The position numbers and the translations under genes are program-made. Below, in pieces: positions 31,817 to 40,125 of a stretch of 64,000 bases of DNA. Within the stretch, counting starts at the first letter, position 1; every line of letters begins with the position of its first letter. The stretch is from Microbacterium telephonicum (lineage in GTDB: Bacteria; Actinomycetota; Actinomycetes; Actinomycetales; Microbacteriaceae): positions 186,001 through 250,000 of the forward strand of contig NZ_RCDB01000001.1 in NCBI RefSeq assembly GCF_003651225.1. Reading direction: 5' to 3'. Below the pieces are notes generated by a model that searched no databases, had not been told where the DNA came from, and was given only the letters and a program-made list of their open reading frames with translations.

Positions 31817-34565
31817 GGGTCAGCCGCCACACCCGATCGCGGGAGAATGGCTGGGCGAACGGTCGCTCACCGAGGGCGCGGGCGATGGCGTTGCCGATCG
31901 CAGGGGCGACGGGGTTGTACGGCGACTCGCTCATCGACTTCGCGCCGAACGGGCCGAGGTCGTCGCTCGTGTCGGCGAAGTACACCTCGGTGACGGGGAC
32001 GTCGGCGAACTGCGGCACGCGATAGAGGCGGAACACCGGCGTCGTGACTTTGCCGCCGGCATCCGTCATCACCTCTTCGTACAGCGCCGAGCCGATGCCC
32101 TGCGCGGCGCCGCCCTCGATCTGACCGCGGCACTGGGCCGGGTTCATGACGAAGCCGGCGTCGGCCGACTGCACCGACTGCAGGATGCGCACCGTTCCGG
32201 TCGACGGTTCCACCGCGACGCGCACGGCGTGCACGTTGAAGGCGAGCGAGCGCCGCTCGCCCAGCTCGCTGCCGTCGGCGGTGAGCTCGCCGTGCGCCGC
32301 GAGCTCGGCGAAGCCAACGGTGCGCACCGGGGTGACGACGCCGTCGGCGGTGAGCACGGCCGAGTGCGGGTCGGATGCCGTCAGCTCGGCGGCGCGGTCG
32401 ACCATCCGGCGCCGCAGCGCCAGGCATGCCGCGTGCAACGCCTTGCCCGCGACGGTGATGCCCGCCGACGCGAACGCGCCGGTGTCGTGGGCGACGGCAT
32501 CCGTGTCGGCATGCCACAGCTCCAGCCGGTCGAACGGCACGGCGAGGTCGGTCGCGGCGATCTGGCGCAGCACGGTCGTGGTGCCGTTGCCGAACTCGGC
32601 GGTGCCGGCCCGCAGCAGGTAGGTGCCGTCGGGACGCAGGGTCGCCGTCGTGTGCGCGATGTGGCCGAACGGGGCCATCGTCGCGATCATCGCCGCCGCC
32701 ATGCCCTCGCCCACGAGCCACCCTGCGGGTGCGTCGACCCCGTTGCCGCGCCGCAGCGCGTCCTGTGCGAGGTCGAGGCACTGGTCGAGCCCGTAGCTGC
32801 CCCACACGAGGTCGTCTTCGTACGGGTCGGCGTCCGGATGCAGCGGGTCGCCCTCGCGCACGGCGTTGCGGCGGCGCAGGTCGAAGGGATCGATGCCGAG
32901 TCGCTCGGCGAGCATGTCCATGGCCGATTCGACCCCGAGGATCACCTGGCCGAGCCCGTAGCCGCGGAACGCCCCCGAGGGCACGTTGTTCGTGTAGACG
33001 ACCTCCGCGTCGAGCTGCTTCGCCGGCACGCGGTAGATCGTCGTCGATTCGGCGAGGGCGTGGAACATGACCCCGCGGGAGTGGTTGCCGTAGGCGCCGG
33101 TGTCGCTCAGCAGGTCGACGCGCAGCGCCGTGAGGCGTCCGTCGGCGTCGGCGCCGAGCTCGACGGCGACGCGCATCGGATGCCGCACCGCGGCGCGCAC
33201 GAACTCGTCGGTGCGCGAGAACTCGTAGGCCACCGGGCGACCGGTGCGCAGCACCGCGAGGGCCACGAGGTCTTCCGTGAAGATCTCCTGCTTGCCGCCG
33301 AACCCGCCGCCCAGGCGGGCCGCGTGCACGCGCACGCGGTCACGGTCGAGCTCGAACAGCCGTGCGATCTCGTCGCGGGCGAGGAAAGGCACCTGCGTCG
33401 ACGAGCGCAGCACGAGGCGCCCCTCGTCGTCGAGCCACCCGAGCGAGCCGTGCGTCTCGAGCTGCGCGTGGGTGACACGAGACGTGGTCCAGGTGCCCGA
33501 CACCGTGACCGCGGATGCGGCGAGGGCCGCGTCGACGTCGCCGTGCCGCTCGTGCACCGCGGCGACGACGTTGCGGTGCGCCTGGTCGACGCGCTCGGCG
33601 GGGGTGCGGTCGGGGTGCAGCAGCGGTGCTCCGGGCGTCCGGGCCGCGTCGGGGTCGAACACCGCCGGCAGCACGTCGTAGTCGACGCGCAGCGCACGCA
33701 CCGCGGCGTCGGCGGCCTCGGCCGTCTCGGCGACGACGGCCGCGACCCGCTGACCGACGTGGCGCACGACGTCGTCGAGCATGCGCGTGTCGTCGGGGTC
33801 GTCCTCCCGGTGCTCGTGCCGGGCCGTCGAGTACCGGATGTCGGGCACGTCGGCGTGCGTGAACACCGCGACCACGCCCGGGACCGCGCGTGCGGCATCC
33901 GCGTCGATCGCGGTGATGCGCGCGTGCGCGTGCGGACTGGTCGCGACCCGCAGCACGAGGGCGTCGGCGGCGGGATGGCCCGGTGGCAGGTCGAAGGTGA
34001 ACGGCTCGCGGCCCTGCACGATGCGCTCCGCCGCCTCGGGTCGGGCCGAGCGGCCCACGGTCGGCTCGGGGCGCTCGGGGCGCTCGGGTCGCTCGGGTCG
34101 CTCGGCGGGGCCGCCGCCGGTCTCGCGCACCGGGCCGAGCACCGCCTCGGTGATCGCCTCGCGGATCGGCCGGTACCCCGTGCAGCGACAGAGATTGCCT
34201 TTCATCCGCCGGTCGAGATCGGGCAGGTCGTCGCACGTGAGGGTCGAGGCGGTCACGCTCATGCCGGGCGTGCAGAACCCGCACTGGAACCCGAAGCCGT
34301 CCGCGAGCGCCCGCTGCACCGGATGCAGGTCGTCGCCCGGGGCGAGGCCGGCCGCCGTCGTCACCGCGCGCCCGTCCATCCGCACCGCGGGGATGAGGCA
34401 CGAGTGCACCGGCTCGCCGTCCAGCAGCACCCCGCAGGCGCCGCAGTCGCCCGCGTCGCACCCCTTCTTGACGCTCGTGTGCCCGGTCTCGCGCAGCAGC
34501 GTCCGCAGGCACTGGCCTGCGCGCGGCTCCGCCTCGACCGCGGCGCCGTCGACCTCGAACCTCAT
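31791..34565 (-). CDS. xdhA: xanthine dehydrogenase, fused [2Fe-2S] and molybdopterin subunits
   Basis: Oxidises hypoxanthine/xanthine to urate. 924 residues. Residues 1-160 are the iron-sulfur part, with ligands in KKGCDAGDCGACGVLLDG, the following HSC, FQCGFCTPGM and GNLCRCTGY. A Pro-Glu-Arg linker (RPERPERPERPEP) follows, then the Mo-binding part with RLGGGFGGKQE, FRGYGLGQ and the terminal GAKSMSESPYNP, where the conserved Glu acts as base. Fe-S and Mo parts are often separate genes. ATG overlaps xdhB stop. XdhC divergent from it supports a sulfurated Mo cofactor. Confidence 0.9.
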   Translation of the reverse strand: MRFEVDGAAVEAEPRAGQCLRTLLRETGHTSVKKGCDAGDCGACGVLLDGEPVHSCLIPAVRMDGRAVTTAAGLAPGDDLHPVQRALADGFGFQCGFCTPGMSVTASTLTCDDLPDLDRRMKGNLCRCTGYRPIREAITEAVLGPVRETGGGPAERPERPERPERPEPTVGRSARPEAAERIVQGREPFTFDLPPGHPAADALVLRVATSPHAHARITAIDADAARAVPGVVAVFTHADVPDIRYSTARHEHREDDPDDTRMLDDVVRHVGQRVAAVVAETAEAADAAVRALRVDYDVLPAVFDPDAARTPGAPLLHPDRTPAERVDQAHRNVVAAVHERHGDVDAALAASAVTVSGTWTTSRVTHAQLETHGSLGWLDDEGRLVLRSSTQVPFLARDEIARLFELDRDRVRVHAARLGGGFGGKQEIFTEDLVALAVLRTGRPVAYEFSRTDEFVRAAVRHPMRVAVELGADADGRLTALRVDLLSDTGAYGNHSRGVMFHALAESTTIYRVPAKQLDAEVVYTNNVPSGAFRGYGLGQVILGVESAMDMLAERLGIDPFDLRRRNAVREGDPLHPDADPYEDDLVWGSYGLDQCLDLAQDALRRGNGVDAPAGWLVGEGMAAAMIATMAPFGHIAHTTATLRPDGTYLLRAGTAEFGNGTTTVLRQIAATDLAVPFDRLELWHADTDAVAHDTGAFASAGITVAGKALHAACLALRRRMVDRAAELTASDPHSAVLTADGVVTPVRTVGFAELAAHGELTADGSELGERRSLAFNVHAVRVAVEPSTGTVRILQSVQSADAGFVMNPAQCRGQIEGGAAQGIGSALYEEVMTDAGGKVTTPVFRLYRVPQFADVPVTEVYFADTSDDLGPFGAKSMSESPYNPVAPAIGNAIARALGERPFAQPFSRDRVWRLTRHITETRR

Positions 34566-35398
34566 GCTGCCGGCTCCGTCCTGCTGCGCTCCGCGAGTTC
34601 GGTCCTGATGCGCTCCGCGAGCTCGATCGACACGCCGCGGCGCCAGTCCGCCGCGCCGAGGGGATCGCTGTAGTACCCGGAGGCCGTCCCCACCGCGTCG
34701 GCGAGGGTGCCGGCATCCGGAAGCCTCTCGAAGCGGAGCACCGTGGGCCGCAGGGTCGCGGCGGTCACGGTGAACACGCTCGACCCGTCGGCATCGGCGC
34801 GCCCCGTGACGACGGCGCCCGAGCGGCCGTGCTCGGCGAGGGCGATCTTGCGCAGCGTGGCACGGGAGCGGAGGGCGCGGGTCGGGAGCACGAGCGCGCG
34901 CAGCACCTCGCCGGGCGCGAGGGTGTTGGTGCCGTTGCCGGTCACGAACGCCGCGACGTCCTGGCGGCGCTCGCCGCCGTCCGGCGTCCAGATCTCGGCG
35001 ACGGCGTCGAGGGCGACGCACAGCGACACCATCGCGCCGGCCGCGAACGAGCGGCAGACGTTGCCGCCGACGGTCGCCGTGTTCCAGATCTTGAACGAGG
35101 CGAGCAGGGCGTTCGCGGCATCCGGGATGATCGCCGTCGCCGGCCACGCGGCGGGTGCCTCGGTGCGCGCCCAATCGAGCAGGCGGGCGATCGTGCACGT
35201 CGCGCCGACGCGCAGGCCCTCGGGGACGACCTCGACGTCGGGCCAGCCGAGGGTCGTGAGGTCGACGAATCCGGTGGTCGTCGGCTGCGGCTCGCTCATG
35301 AGCCACGTGCCGCCCGCGATGACCGTCTCGCCCGGCGTCAGGGCGAGGTCGGCCCGCGTCGCGGCGCGACGGAACGTCTGCACGCTGGTGATGTCCAT
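34562..35398 (-). CDS. xdhB: xanthine dehydrogenase FAD-binding subunit
   Basis: Passes electrons from the Fe-S centres through FAD to NAD+. 278 residues with the FAD motifs IAGGTWLM (about residue 27) and TVGGNVCRS (about 110) of the CoxM/XdhB family, and the C-terminal CO-dehydrogenase flavoprotein-type region. First gene of the xdhB-xdhA operon, divergent from xdhC, sharing operator site 4. Confidence 0.9.
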   Translation of the reverse strand: MDITSVQTFRRAATRADLALTPGETVIAGGTWLMSEPQPTTTGFVDLTTLGWPDVEVVPEGLRVGATCTIARLLDWARTEAPAAWPATAIIPDAANALLASFKIWNTATVGGNVCRSFAAGAMVSLCVALDAVAEIWTPDGGERRQDVAAFVTGNGTNTLAPGEVLRALVLPTRALRSRATLRKIALAEHGRSGAVVTGRADADGSSVFTVTAATLRPTVLRFERLPDAGTLADAVGTASGYYSDPLGAADWRRGVSIELAERIRTELAERSRTEPAA

Positions 35399-35436
35399 GA
35401 CCTGCCTCCCGGGTGCGACGAGTGAAACAGAACACC

Positions 35437-35452
35437 GTTTCGCCCGTGTTTC
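35437..35452. promoter_or_regulatory. GlnR-like half-sites upstream of xdhB
   Basis: GTTTC-n6-GTTTC (GAAAC-n6-GAAAC on the minus strand), begins 39 bp from the xdhB start; an additional AACAG lies in phase at 35426. Confidence 0.4.
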
Positions 35453-35473
35453 GCGACGCGCCGTGTGGCGTGA

Positions 35474-35489
35474 TTAAGCGTAGACTTAA
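35474..35489. promoter_or_regulatory. purine-island operator, site 4, between divergent xdh genes
   Basis: TTAAGCGTAGACTTAA with outer arms TTAAG / CTTAA intact. It ends 57 bp before ATG of xdhC and 75 bp from ATG of xdhB, so one site can serve both directions. Confidence 0.7.
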
Positions 35490-35496
35490 CGACGAG

Positions 35497-35512
35497 GCAA
35501 CAGTCCCGCAAC
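35497..35512 (+). promoter_or_regulatory. GlnR-like half-sites upstream of xdhC
   Basis: GCAAC-n6-GCAAC, AC-n9-AC spacing, 34 bp before the xdhC ATG; a weak third unit GGTCT continues the phase. Confidence 0.35.
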
Positions 35513-35546
35513 ACGTGAGGTCTACCGTGAGCACGAGGAGGTGCCG

Positions 35547-36632
35547 ATGCGCGAGATCCTGCCGATCGCGGCCGAGTGGCTGCGCGCGGGTCGTGACGTG
35601 GCAATCGCGACGGTCGTCGCCGTCGCCGGCAGTGCGCCCCGAGAGATCGGCGCGTCGATGGCGGTGTCCGACCGCGGCGAGGTCGCCGGCAACGTCTCGG
35701 GGGGCTGCGTGGAGGGCACCGTCTACGAACGGTGCGGCGACGCGCTCGCCTCCGGTGCCGCGTCGCTCGAGCGGTTCGGCTACGCGGATGCCGACGGCAT
35801 CGCCGTGGGGCTCACCTGCGGCGGATCCGTCGAGGTGCTCGTGCGCCCCGTCGCCGCAGGGAGCCCCGCGGCCCGTGATCTGCTCCTGCTCGCCGAACGC
35901 GAGCGGGAGGGCGTGCCGACGCGCTTCGCGCTCTCGCTCGGGGCGGAGCGCGGGGCGGGGCTCGGGGCCGGGCTCGGCGTCGGGCGCGTGCTCGACGCGG
36001 CCGAGCCCGAGCCGTTGGACGGTGCGCTGATCCTGACGTTCGGAACGCCGGCGCGGCTCGTGATCGTCGGCGCCGTCGAGTTCGCCGTCGCCCTCTCGCG
36101 GCTGGGGGCGGCGATGGGGATGCGGGTCGTCGTGGTCGATCCGCGCGACGTGTTCACCACGACTGCGCGCTTTCCGGATGCCGAGGTCGTCGTCGACTGG
36201 CCCGACCGATGGCTCGCCGCGCAGACGCTCGACGCGCGCACCGCCGTGTGCGTGCTCAGTCACGACCCGCGCGTCGACGGCCCGGCGCTGCGGGTCGTGC
36301 TCGCGTCGCCCGCCGGGTACGTCGGCGCGATGGGCAGCCGCTCGACCCACGACGACCGTCTCGCACGCCTGCGCGCGGCCGGGGTCGCGGAGCACGCGCT
36401 CGCCCGGCTGCGCTCGCCGATCGGGTTGGATCTCGGCGGGCGCTCTCCGGAGGAGACGGCGCTGTCGATCCTCGCCGAGATCGTCGCCGACCGGCACGGC
36501 GCCTCGGGCGCGCGGCTGACGCACCGTCGCGGCGCGATCCACACCCCGACGCCGCCCGCTCCGGCCCGGGGGATCGGTGCCGGCGCGACCGATGTCGCCG
36601 CGCCGGCATCCGACCGCGCCGCGTGGTCGTGA
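35547..36632 (+). CDS. xdhC: XdhC-family molybdenum cofactor insertion/sulfuration factor
   Basis: Binds molybdopterin and supplies the sulfurated cofactor to xanthine dehydrogenase. 361 residues: N-terminal XdhC/CoxI domain (VVAVAGSAPREIGASMAV, GNVSGGCVEGTVYE), linker, and C-terminal Rossmann-type XdhC domain with LSHDPRVDGPALR, YVGAMGSRSTHDDRL and the EETALSILAEIV end. ATG 35547 is preferred over the GTG two codons upstream because GAGGAGG lies 6 nt away. Coupled by GTGA overlap to the nucleotidyltransferase. Confidence 0.9.
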   Translation: MREILPIAAEWLRAGRDVAIATVVAVAGSAPREIGASMAVSDRGEVAGNVSGGCVEGTVYERCGDALASGAASLERFGYADADGIAVGLTCGGSVEVLVRPVAAGSPAARDLLLLAEREREGVPTRFALSLGAERGAGLGAGLGVGRVLDAAEPEPLDGALILTFGTPARLVIVGAVEFAVALSRLGAAMGMRVVVVDPRDVFTTTARFPDAEVVVDWPDRWLAAQTLDARTAVCVLSHDPRVDGPALRVVLASPAGYVGAMGSRSTHDDRLARLRAAGVAEHALARLRSPIGLDLGGRSPEETALSILAEIVADRHGASGARLTHRRGAIHTPTPPAPARGIGAGATDVAAPASDRAAWS

Positions 36633-37213
36633 CGGGAGGCGACGAGCCGCCGGTCTGCGGGATCGTCCTCGCCGCCGGCGCGGGACGCCGCTACGGGGGA
36701 CCGAAGGCCCTCGCCCGCGACCCCGACGGCACGCCCTGGCTCACCCGCGCGGTGCGCACGCTCCAATCCGCCGGTTGCTCGCCCGTGCTGGTCGCGCTCG
36801 GCGCGGCACCCGATGCCGCAGACCTGCTGCCGGCCGACATCGCCGACGTCGTCGTGGTGCCCGTGCCGGAGTGGGCCGACGGTCTCGCCGCGACCCTGCA
36901 CGCCGCCCTGGGCGCCGCGGCGTCGACGGATGCCGAGTCCACGGTCGTCGTCCCGGTCGACGTGCCGGGCCTGCCGGCATCCGCCGTGCGCCGCGTGATC
37001 GCGGCCGCCGCGCCGGCGGGCGTCGACGGACTCGCCCGAGCGACCTACGGCGGCGATCCCGGGCATCCGGTGCTCATCGGACGGTCGCACTGGGCAGAGG
37101 TCGCCGCATCCGTGTCGGGCGACCGCGGCGCCGGGGCGTACCTCGCCGCGCACGCCGCCCTCGCCGTGCCGTGCGACGACCTGTGGTCCGGCGCCGACGT
37201 CGACACCCCCTGA
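36629..37213 (+). CDS. MobA-like nucleotidyltransferase, probable molybdenum cofactor cytidylyltransferase (MocA type)
   Basis: Transfers a nucleotide to molybdopterin to give the dinucleotide cofactor used by xanthine dehydrogenase-family enzymes. 194 residues. The nucleotide-binding start GIVLAAGAGRRYGGPKALA (residues ~12-30) and VVVPVDVPGLPASAVRR are characteristic of MocA/MobA. Its GTG overlaps the xdhC stop, tying it to xanthine dehydrogenase maturation. Confidence 0.88.
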   Translation: MTGGDEPPVCGIVLAAGAGRRYGGPKALARDPDGTPWLTRAVRTLQSAGCSPVLVALGAAPDAADLLPADIADVVVVPVPEWADGLAATLHAALGAAASTDAESTVVVPVDVPGLPASAVRRVIAAAAPAGVDGLARATYGGDPGHPVLIGRSHWAEVAASVSGDRGAGAYLAAHAALAVPCDDLWSGADVDTP

Positions 37214-37345
37214 CCAGTCACTTCCGGCGGCCTCGGCGCCGCTGCGCCCACCCCTTCTGACTGCCGAGCGCGGATCGCGGTGAGCGACCAGCCCTCACCC
37301 GTCAGAAGCGGCGACCCACACGCCGCGCAACCCACCACTCCTGAC
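37211..37345. repeat. intergenic region with nested inverted repeats
   Basis: CTTCTGAC (37254-37261) faces GTCAGAAG (37301-37308), and TGACCAGTCACTTC (37211 on) is the reverse of the arm of the element at 13551. Another TCCTGACTGCGG follows near 37340. It lies between convergent genes and may hold terminators; no gene is seen. Confidence 0.5.
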
Positions 37346-37378
37346 TGCGGAGCGGGTGAGCGGATGCTGCGCCCGGCG

Positions 37379-38296
37379 TCAGGTGCGCAGGACGATGTTC
37401 TCGGGGGCGTCGCCCTCGAGCAGGTGCCCGATCTGGCGGCGCACGAGCGCGGCGATGCGCGGCTTCATCGCCGACGACGCGCCGCCGAGATGCGGCACGA
37501 TGAGCACGCCGTCGAGGTCCCACAGCGGGTGGTCCGCGGGCAGCGGCTCCGGGTCGGTCACGTCGAGCGCGGCGCGGATGCGGCCGCGGCGCGCGTGGTC
37601 GACGAGCGCGTCGGTGTCGATGAGCGGTCCGCGGCCGACGTTGACCACGAGCGCGCCGTCGGGCAGCGCAGCGAGTTCTGCGTCGCCGATGATGTGCCGC
37701 GTCGTCTCGCCGCCCGGCAGCGTCAGGATGACGATCTCGGCGTTCGGCAGCAGCTGCGGCAGCTCGTCCACGCCGTGCACGGCGACGCCGTCCTCGATGC
37801 GGGCGCGCGAGGCGACCGGGATCACCTCGACTTCGAACGGCGCGAGCCGTGCGGCGACGGCCTTTCCGACCCCGCCGTAGCCCAGCAGCAGCACGCGGCG
37901 GTCGGCGAGGCTCTGCGTGAACGCGCCCTCCCAGCGGTGCTCGAGCTGGTTGCGCACCGACTGCGCGATGTAGCGCTGCGCGGCCAAGGTCAGCCCGAGC
38001 GCCAGCTCGGCCGTCGACGTCTCGTGCACCGTCGCCGCGTTGGCGAAGACGAGCCCCGGCGGCAGGATGCGGTCGATGCCCTCGTAGCCGATCGACTGCC
38101 CCTGCACGAGGCCCACCTCGATCTCGGCCAGCCGCGGCAGGGTCTTGCCCTGTGACATGTACGGCGGCACGACGATGTCGATGCGCGGCCGGGGTGCGGC
38201 ATCCGCCATGTCCCAGACGAGCACCTCGACCCCGTCGGGGAGGGGCTGCAGGTCGGCGGCGAGTTCGGCGGTGGGCACGGTCACGACGAGGCTCAT
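37379..38296 (-). CDS. D-isomer-specific 2-hydroxyacid dehydrogenase
   Basis: NAD(P)-dependent reductase of a 2-oxoacid. 305 residues. NAD motif LLGYGGVGKAVAARL (about 135-149), catalytic Arg in VNVGRGPLID, Glu in DVTDPEPLPADHPLW and His in VPHLGGASS. The protein lacks a regulatory C-terminal domain. Its neighbour island can make glyoxylate, so glyoxylate/hydroxypyruvate reduction is conceivable, but the substrate cannot be read from the sequence. Confidence 0.87.
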   Translation of the reverse strand: MSLVVTVPTAELAADLQPLPDGVEVLVWDMADAAPRPRIDIVVPPYMSQGKTLPRLAEIEVGLVQGQSIGYEGIDRILPPGLVFANAATVHETSTAELALGLTLAAQRYIAQSVRNQLEHRWEGAFTQSLADRRVLLLGYGGVGKAVAARLAPFEVEVIPVASRARIEDGVAVHGVDELPQLLPNAEIVILTLPGGETTRHIIGDAELAALPDGALVVNVGRGPLIDTDALVDHARRGRIRAALDVTDPEPLPADHPLWDLDGVLIVPHLGGASSAMKPRIAALVRRQIGHLLEGDAPENIVLRT

Positions 38297-38375
38297 CCTC
38301 CGACGCTACCCGGATGCCGGCGGACCGGGCGCGCGGCCGGGTCCCGCGCCGCTACGCTCGGCGTCGGAGGTGGCC

Positions 38376-38804
38376 ATGATTCCCGAGATCAACCTGTGGG
38401 CCGTGCTGATCGCGACGGTGCTGAGCATGGCGATCGGTGCGCTCTGGTACTCGAAGGCGCTGTTCGTCGAGCGTTGGCAGCGGCTCGCGCGCATCGAGCC
38501 GAAGGAGAACCCGAACTTCGCGATCCCGCTGATCACGGCGGCGGTCGTGACGTTCCTCACCGCGTGGGTGCTGGCCGGTTCGGTCGCGATCGCCTGGCAC
38601 TTCTACGGCGGCGGCTATCTGTGGTCGGCGCTCGTGACCGGTGTCACCCTGTGGGCGGGCTTCACCGCGGCGCGCGTCATCACGCACGACGTGTTCGAGG
38701 GGCGTCCGTCGCAGCTGACGGTGCTGACGATCGGCAACGAGCTCGCAAGCGTGCTCGTGATGTCGCTCGTCCTCGGCCTCTGGCCGCCCGCCGGCACCGT
38801 TTGA
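38376..38804 (+). CDS. DUF1761-type small membrane protein
   Basis: 142 residues with four membrane helices; the start INLWAVLIATVLSMAIGALWYS is the pattern of DUF1761 proteins (short motifs WAVLIA, GALWYS). GGAGG lies 5 nt before ATG 38376. Divergent from the dehydrogenase and convergent with purQ. Function unknown. Confidence 0.75.
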   Translation: MIPEINLWAVLIATVLSMAIGALWYSKALFVERWQRLARIEPKENPNFAIPLITAAVVTFLTAWVLAGSVAIAWHFYGGGYLWSALVTGVTLWAGFTAARVITHDVFEGRPSQLTVLTIGNELASVLVMSLVLGLWPPAGTV

Positions 38805-38811
38805 CACCGCC

Positions 38812-38869
38812 GCCGAGATGACGCAGAACGTCGTCGGATGCCGGCATCCGCGACGTTTCGCGTGATCTC
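38812..38869. repeat. imperfect intergenic stem element before purQ end
   Basis: CGAGATGACGC..AACGTCG pairs with CGACGTT..GCGTGATCTCG around a perfect centre GGATGCCGGCATCC. About 58 bp, located between convergent genes, so a terminator role is plausible. Confidence 0.6.
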
Positions 38870-38878
38870 GCGACCCGG

Positions 38879-39586
38879 TCAGGCGGCGGATGCCACCACG
38901 GCGGCGACGGCGGAGGTGAAGAACGCGAGGCCGTCGATGCCGGAGCGCATCGCGGCCGGCGTGTTCGGCCCGAAGCCGGGCTCGACGGCGTGCTCGGGAT
39001 GCGGCATCAAGCCGACGACGTTGCCGCGTGCGTTCGTGAGCCCGGCGATGTCGTCGATCGACCCGTTCGGGTTGACCCCGAGGTAGCGGAACGCGACCTG
39101 ACCCTCGCCCTCGATGCGCGCGAGCGTCTCGGCGGAGCAGATGTAGCCGCCGTCGCCGTTCTTCAGGGGGATCGTGATCTCCTGGCCGGCCTCGAACTGC
39201 GACGTCCAGGCGGTGTCGGCGTTCTCGACCCGCAGGCGCTGGTCGCGGCGGATGAACTGCTGGTGCGCGTTGCGGATGAGCCCGCCCGGCAGCAGGTGCG
39301 CCTCGACGAGCATCTGGAAGCCGTTGCAGATGCCGAGCACGGGCATGCCGGCGTTCGCGGCATCCTTCACCTCGGCCATGATCGGCGAGTGCGCCGCGAT
39401 GGCGCCCGCGCGCAGATAGTCGCCGTAGCTGAAGCCGCCGGGCAGCACGAGGGCGTCGACGCCCTCGAGGTCGTGCGAGCCGTGCCAGAGGGCCACGGGC
39501 TCGGCGCCGGCGAGGCGGATGGCGCGCTGCGCGTCGACGTCGTCGAGCGAGCCGGGGAAGGTGATGACGCCGATGCGCGCGGTCAC
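38879..39586 (-). CDS. purQ: phosphoribosylformylglycinamidine synthase, glutaminase subunit
   Basis: Supplies ammonia from glutamine to PurL in de novo purine synthesis, as a PurS/PurQ/PurL complex. 235 residues. Class I glutamine amidotransferase: nucleophile Cys in GICNGFQML (about residue 87), oxyanion loop [14 protein letters not shown] and the His/Glu pair in [12 protein letters not shown] start overlapping the purS stop (GTGA). purL is not in the window. Confidence 0.95.
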   Translation of the reverse strand: MTARIGVITFPGSLDDVDAQRAIRLAGAEPVALWHGSHDLEGVDALVLPGGFSYGDYLRAGAIAAHSPIMAEVKDAANAGMPVLGICNGFQMLVEAHLLPGGLIRNAHQQFIRRDQRLRVENADTAWTSQFEAGQEITIPLKNGDGGYICSAETLARIEGEGQVAFRYLGVNPNGSIDDIAGLTNARGNVVGLMPHPEHAVEPGFGPNTPAAMRSGIDGLAFFTSAVAAVVASAA

Positions 39587-39828
39587 TCGACGACCTCGAT
39601 GCCGACGACGTCCTCGATCACGGAGTTGGAGAGGATCTCGTCGGCGATCTGCTTCACGGTCGCCAGCGTCGCCTCGTCGGCGGTGTCGACGGTGAGCTCG
39701 AAGCGCTTGCCGATCCGCACGGCGCCGAAGCCGTCGTGGCCGAGCCGGGTGAGCGCGCCGGCGACGGCCTTCCCCTGCGGGTCCAGCAGCTCGGCCTTGG
39801 GCATGACGTCGACGACGATGGTGGGCAT
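39583..39828 (-). CDS. purS: phosphoribosylformylglycinamidine synthase subunit PurS
   Basis: 81-residue structural subunit of the FGAM synthase complex. Family pattern: start [30 protein letters not shown] and RIGKRFEL, then AEEILSN-like [18 protein letters not shown] is 5 nt before ATG 39828. Coupled to purQ. A copy of the 35-bp repeat lies 33 bp upstream of the start. Confidence 0.95.
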   Translation of the reverse strand: MPTIVVDVMPKAELLDPQGKAVAGALTRLGHDGFGAVRIGKRFELTVDTADEATLATVKQIADEILSNSVIEDVVGIEVVE

Positions 39829-39860
39829 TGGATCCTCCAGGCGGCACAGCCGCGGCATAC

Positions 39861-39899
39861 CGGTCGTAGAGCGACGAGCGCAGCGAGGAGTCGAAACGC
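39861..39899 (-). repeat. 35-bp-type intergenic repeat upstream of purS
   Basis: Inverse copy of the repeat (CGGTCGTAGAGCG...GAGTCGAAACGCG), with a few base changes. It lies 33 bp upstream of purS, not behind a gene, so here it cannot act as a simple terminator of a convergent pair. Confidence 0.75.
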
Positions 39900-39997
39900 G
39901 AATGTCGCGGGAAGGGGTCGCGCCCAGTCTACGGGAGGGCGCGGCGGCGGCCGGAATCAGGCCGCCTGAGGGGCGTGATCGAATCGTGACCCATCCA

Positions 39998-40011
39998 TGG
40001 GAGCGCTCCCT
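39998..40011. promoter_or_regulatory. CebR box 1
   Basis: TGGGAGCGCTCCCT, 13 of 14 bases of the CelR/CebR consensus TGGGAGCGCTCCCA known from Thermobifida and Streptomyces. Adjoins the -35 element. Confidence 0.85.
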
Positions 40012-40040
40012 TGACATTCGTGGGAGCGATCCCATAGCGT
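40011..40040 (+). promoter_or_regulatory. promoter of the ceb operon
   Basis: TTGACA (40011-40016) and TAGCGT (40035-40040) with an 18-bp spacer. CebR box 2 fills the spacer, boxes 1 and 3 flank it, the arrangement of a tightly repressed promoter. Confidence 0.65.
40021..40034. promoter_or_regulatory. CebR box 2
   Basis: TGGGAGCGATCCCA, one central mismatch to the consensus; lies between -35 and -10. Confidence 0.85.
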
Positions 40041-40053
40041 CGGGGGCAACCCG

Positions 40054-40067
40054 TGAGAGCGCTCCCA
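40054..40067. promoter_or_regulatory. CebR box 3
   Basis: TGAGAGCGCTCCCA, one mismatch; downstream of the -10 element, in the leader of cebE. Confidence 0.85.
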
Positions 40068-40125
40068 TCCATCTGGGGATCGGGGAAGCGACCCACAAGC
40101 ACCACCACCCACAAAGGAGTGATCC

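Noticed and set aside
31812..34673. Long plus-strand open frame opposite xdhA
   Set aside because: xdhA on the other strand has unmistakable family motifs. The opposite frame has no recognisable domain and mirrors GC-skewed codon positions.
39829..40125. Purine riboswitch or other leader RNA upstream of purS
   Set aside because: No conserved aptamer core could be recognised; the region is explained by a repeat copy and the ceb promoter with its operators.
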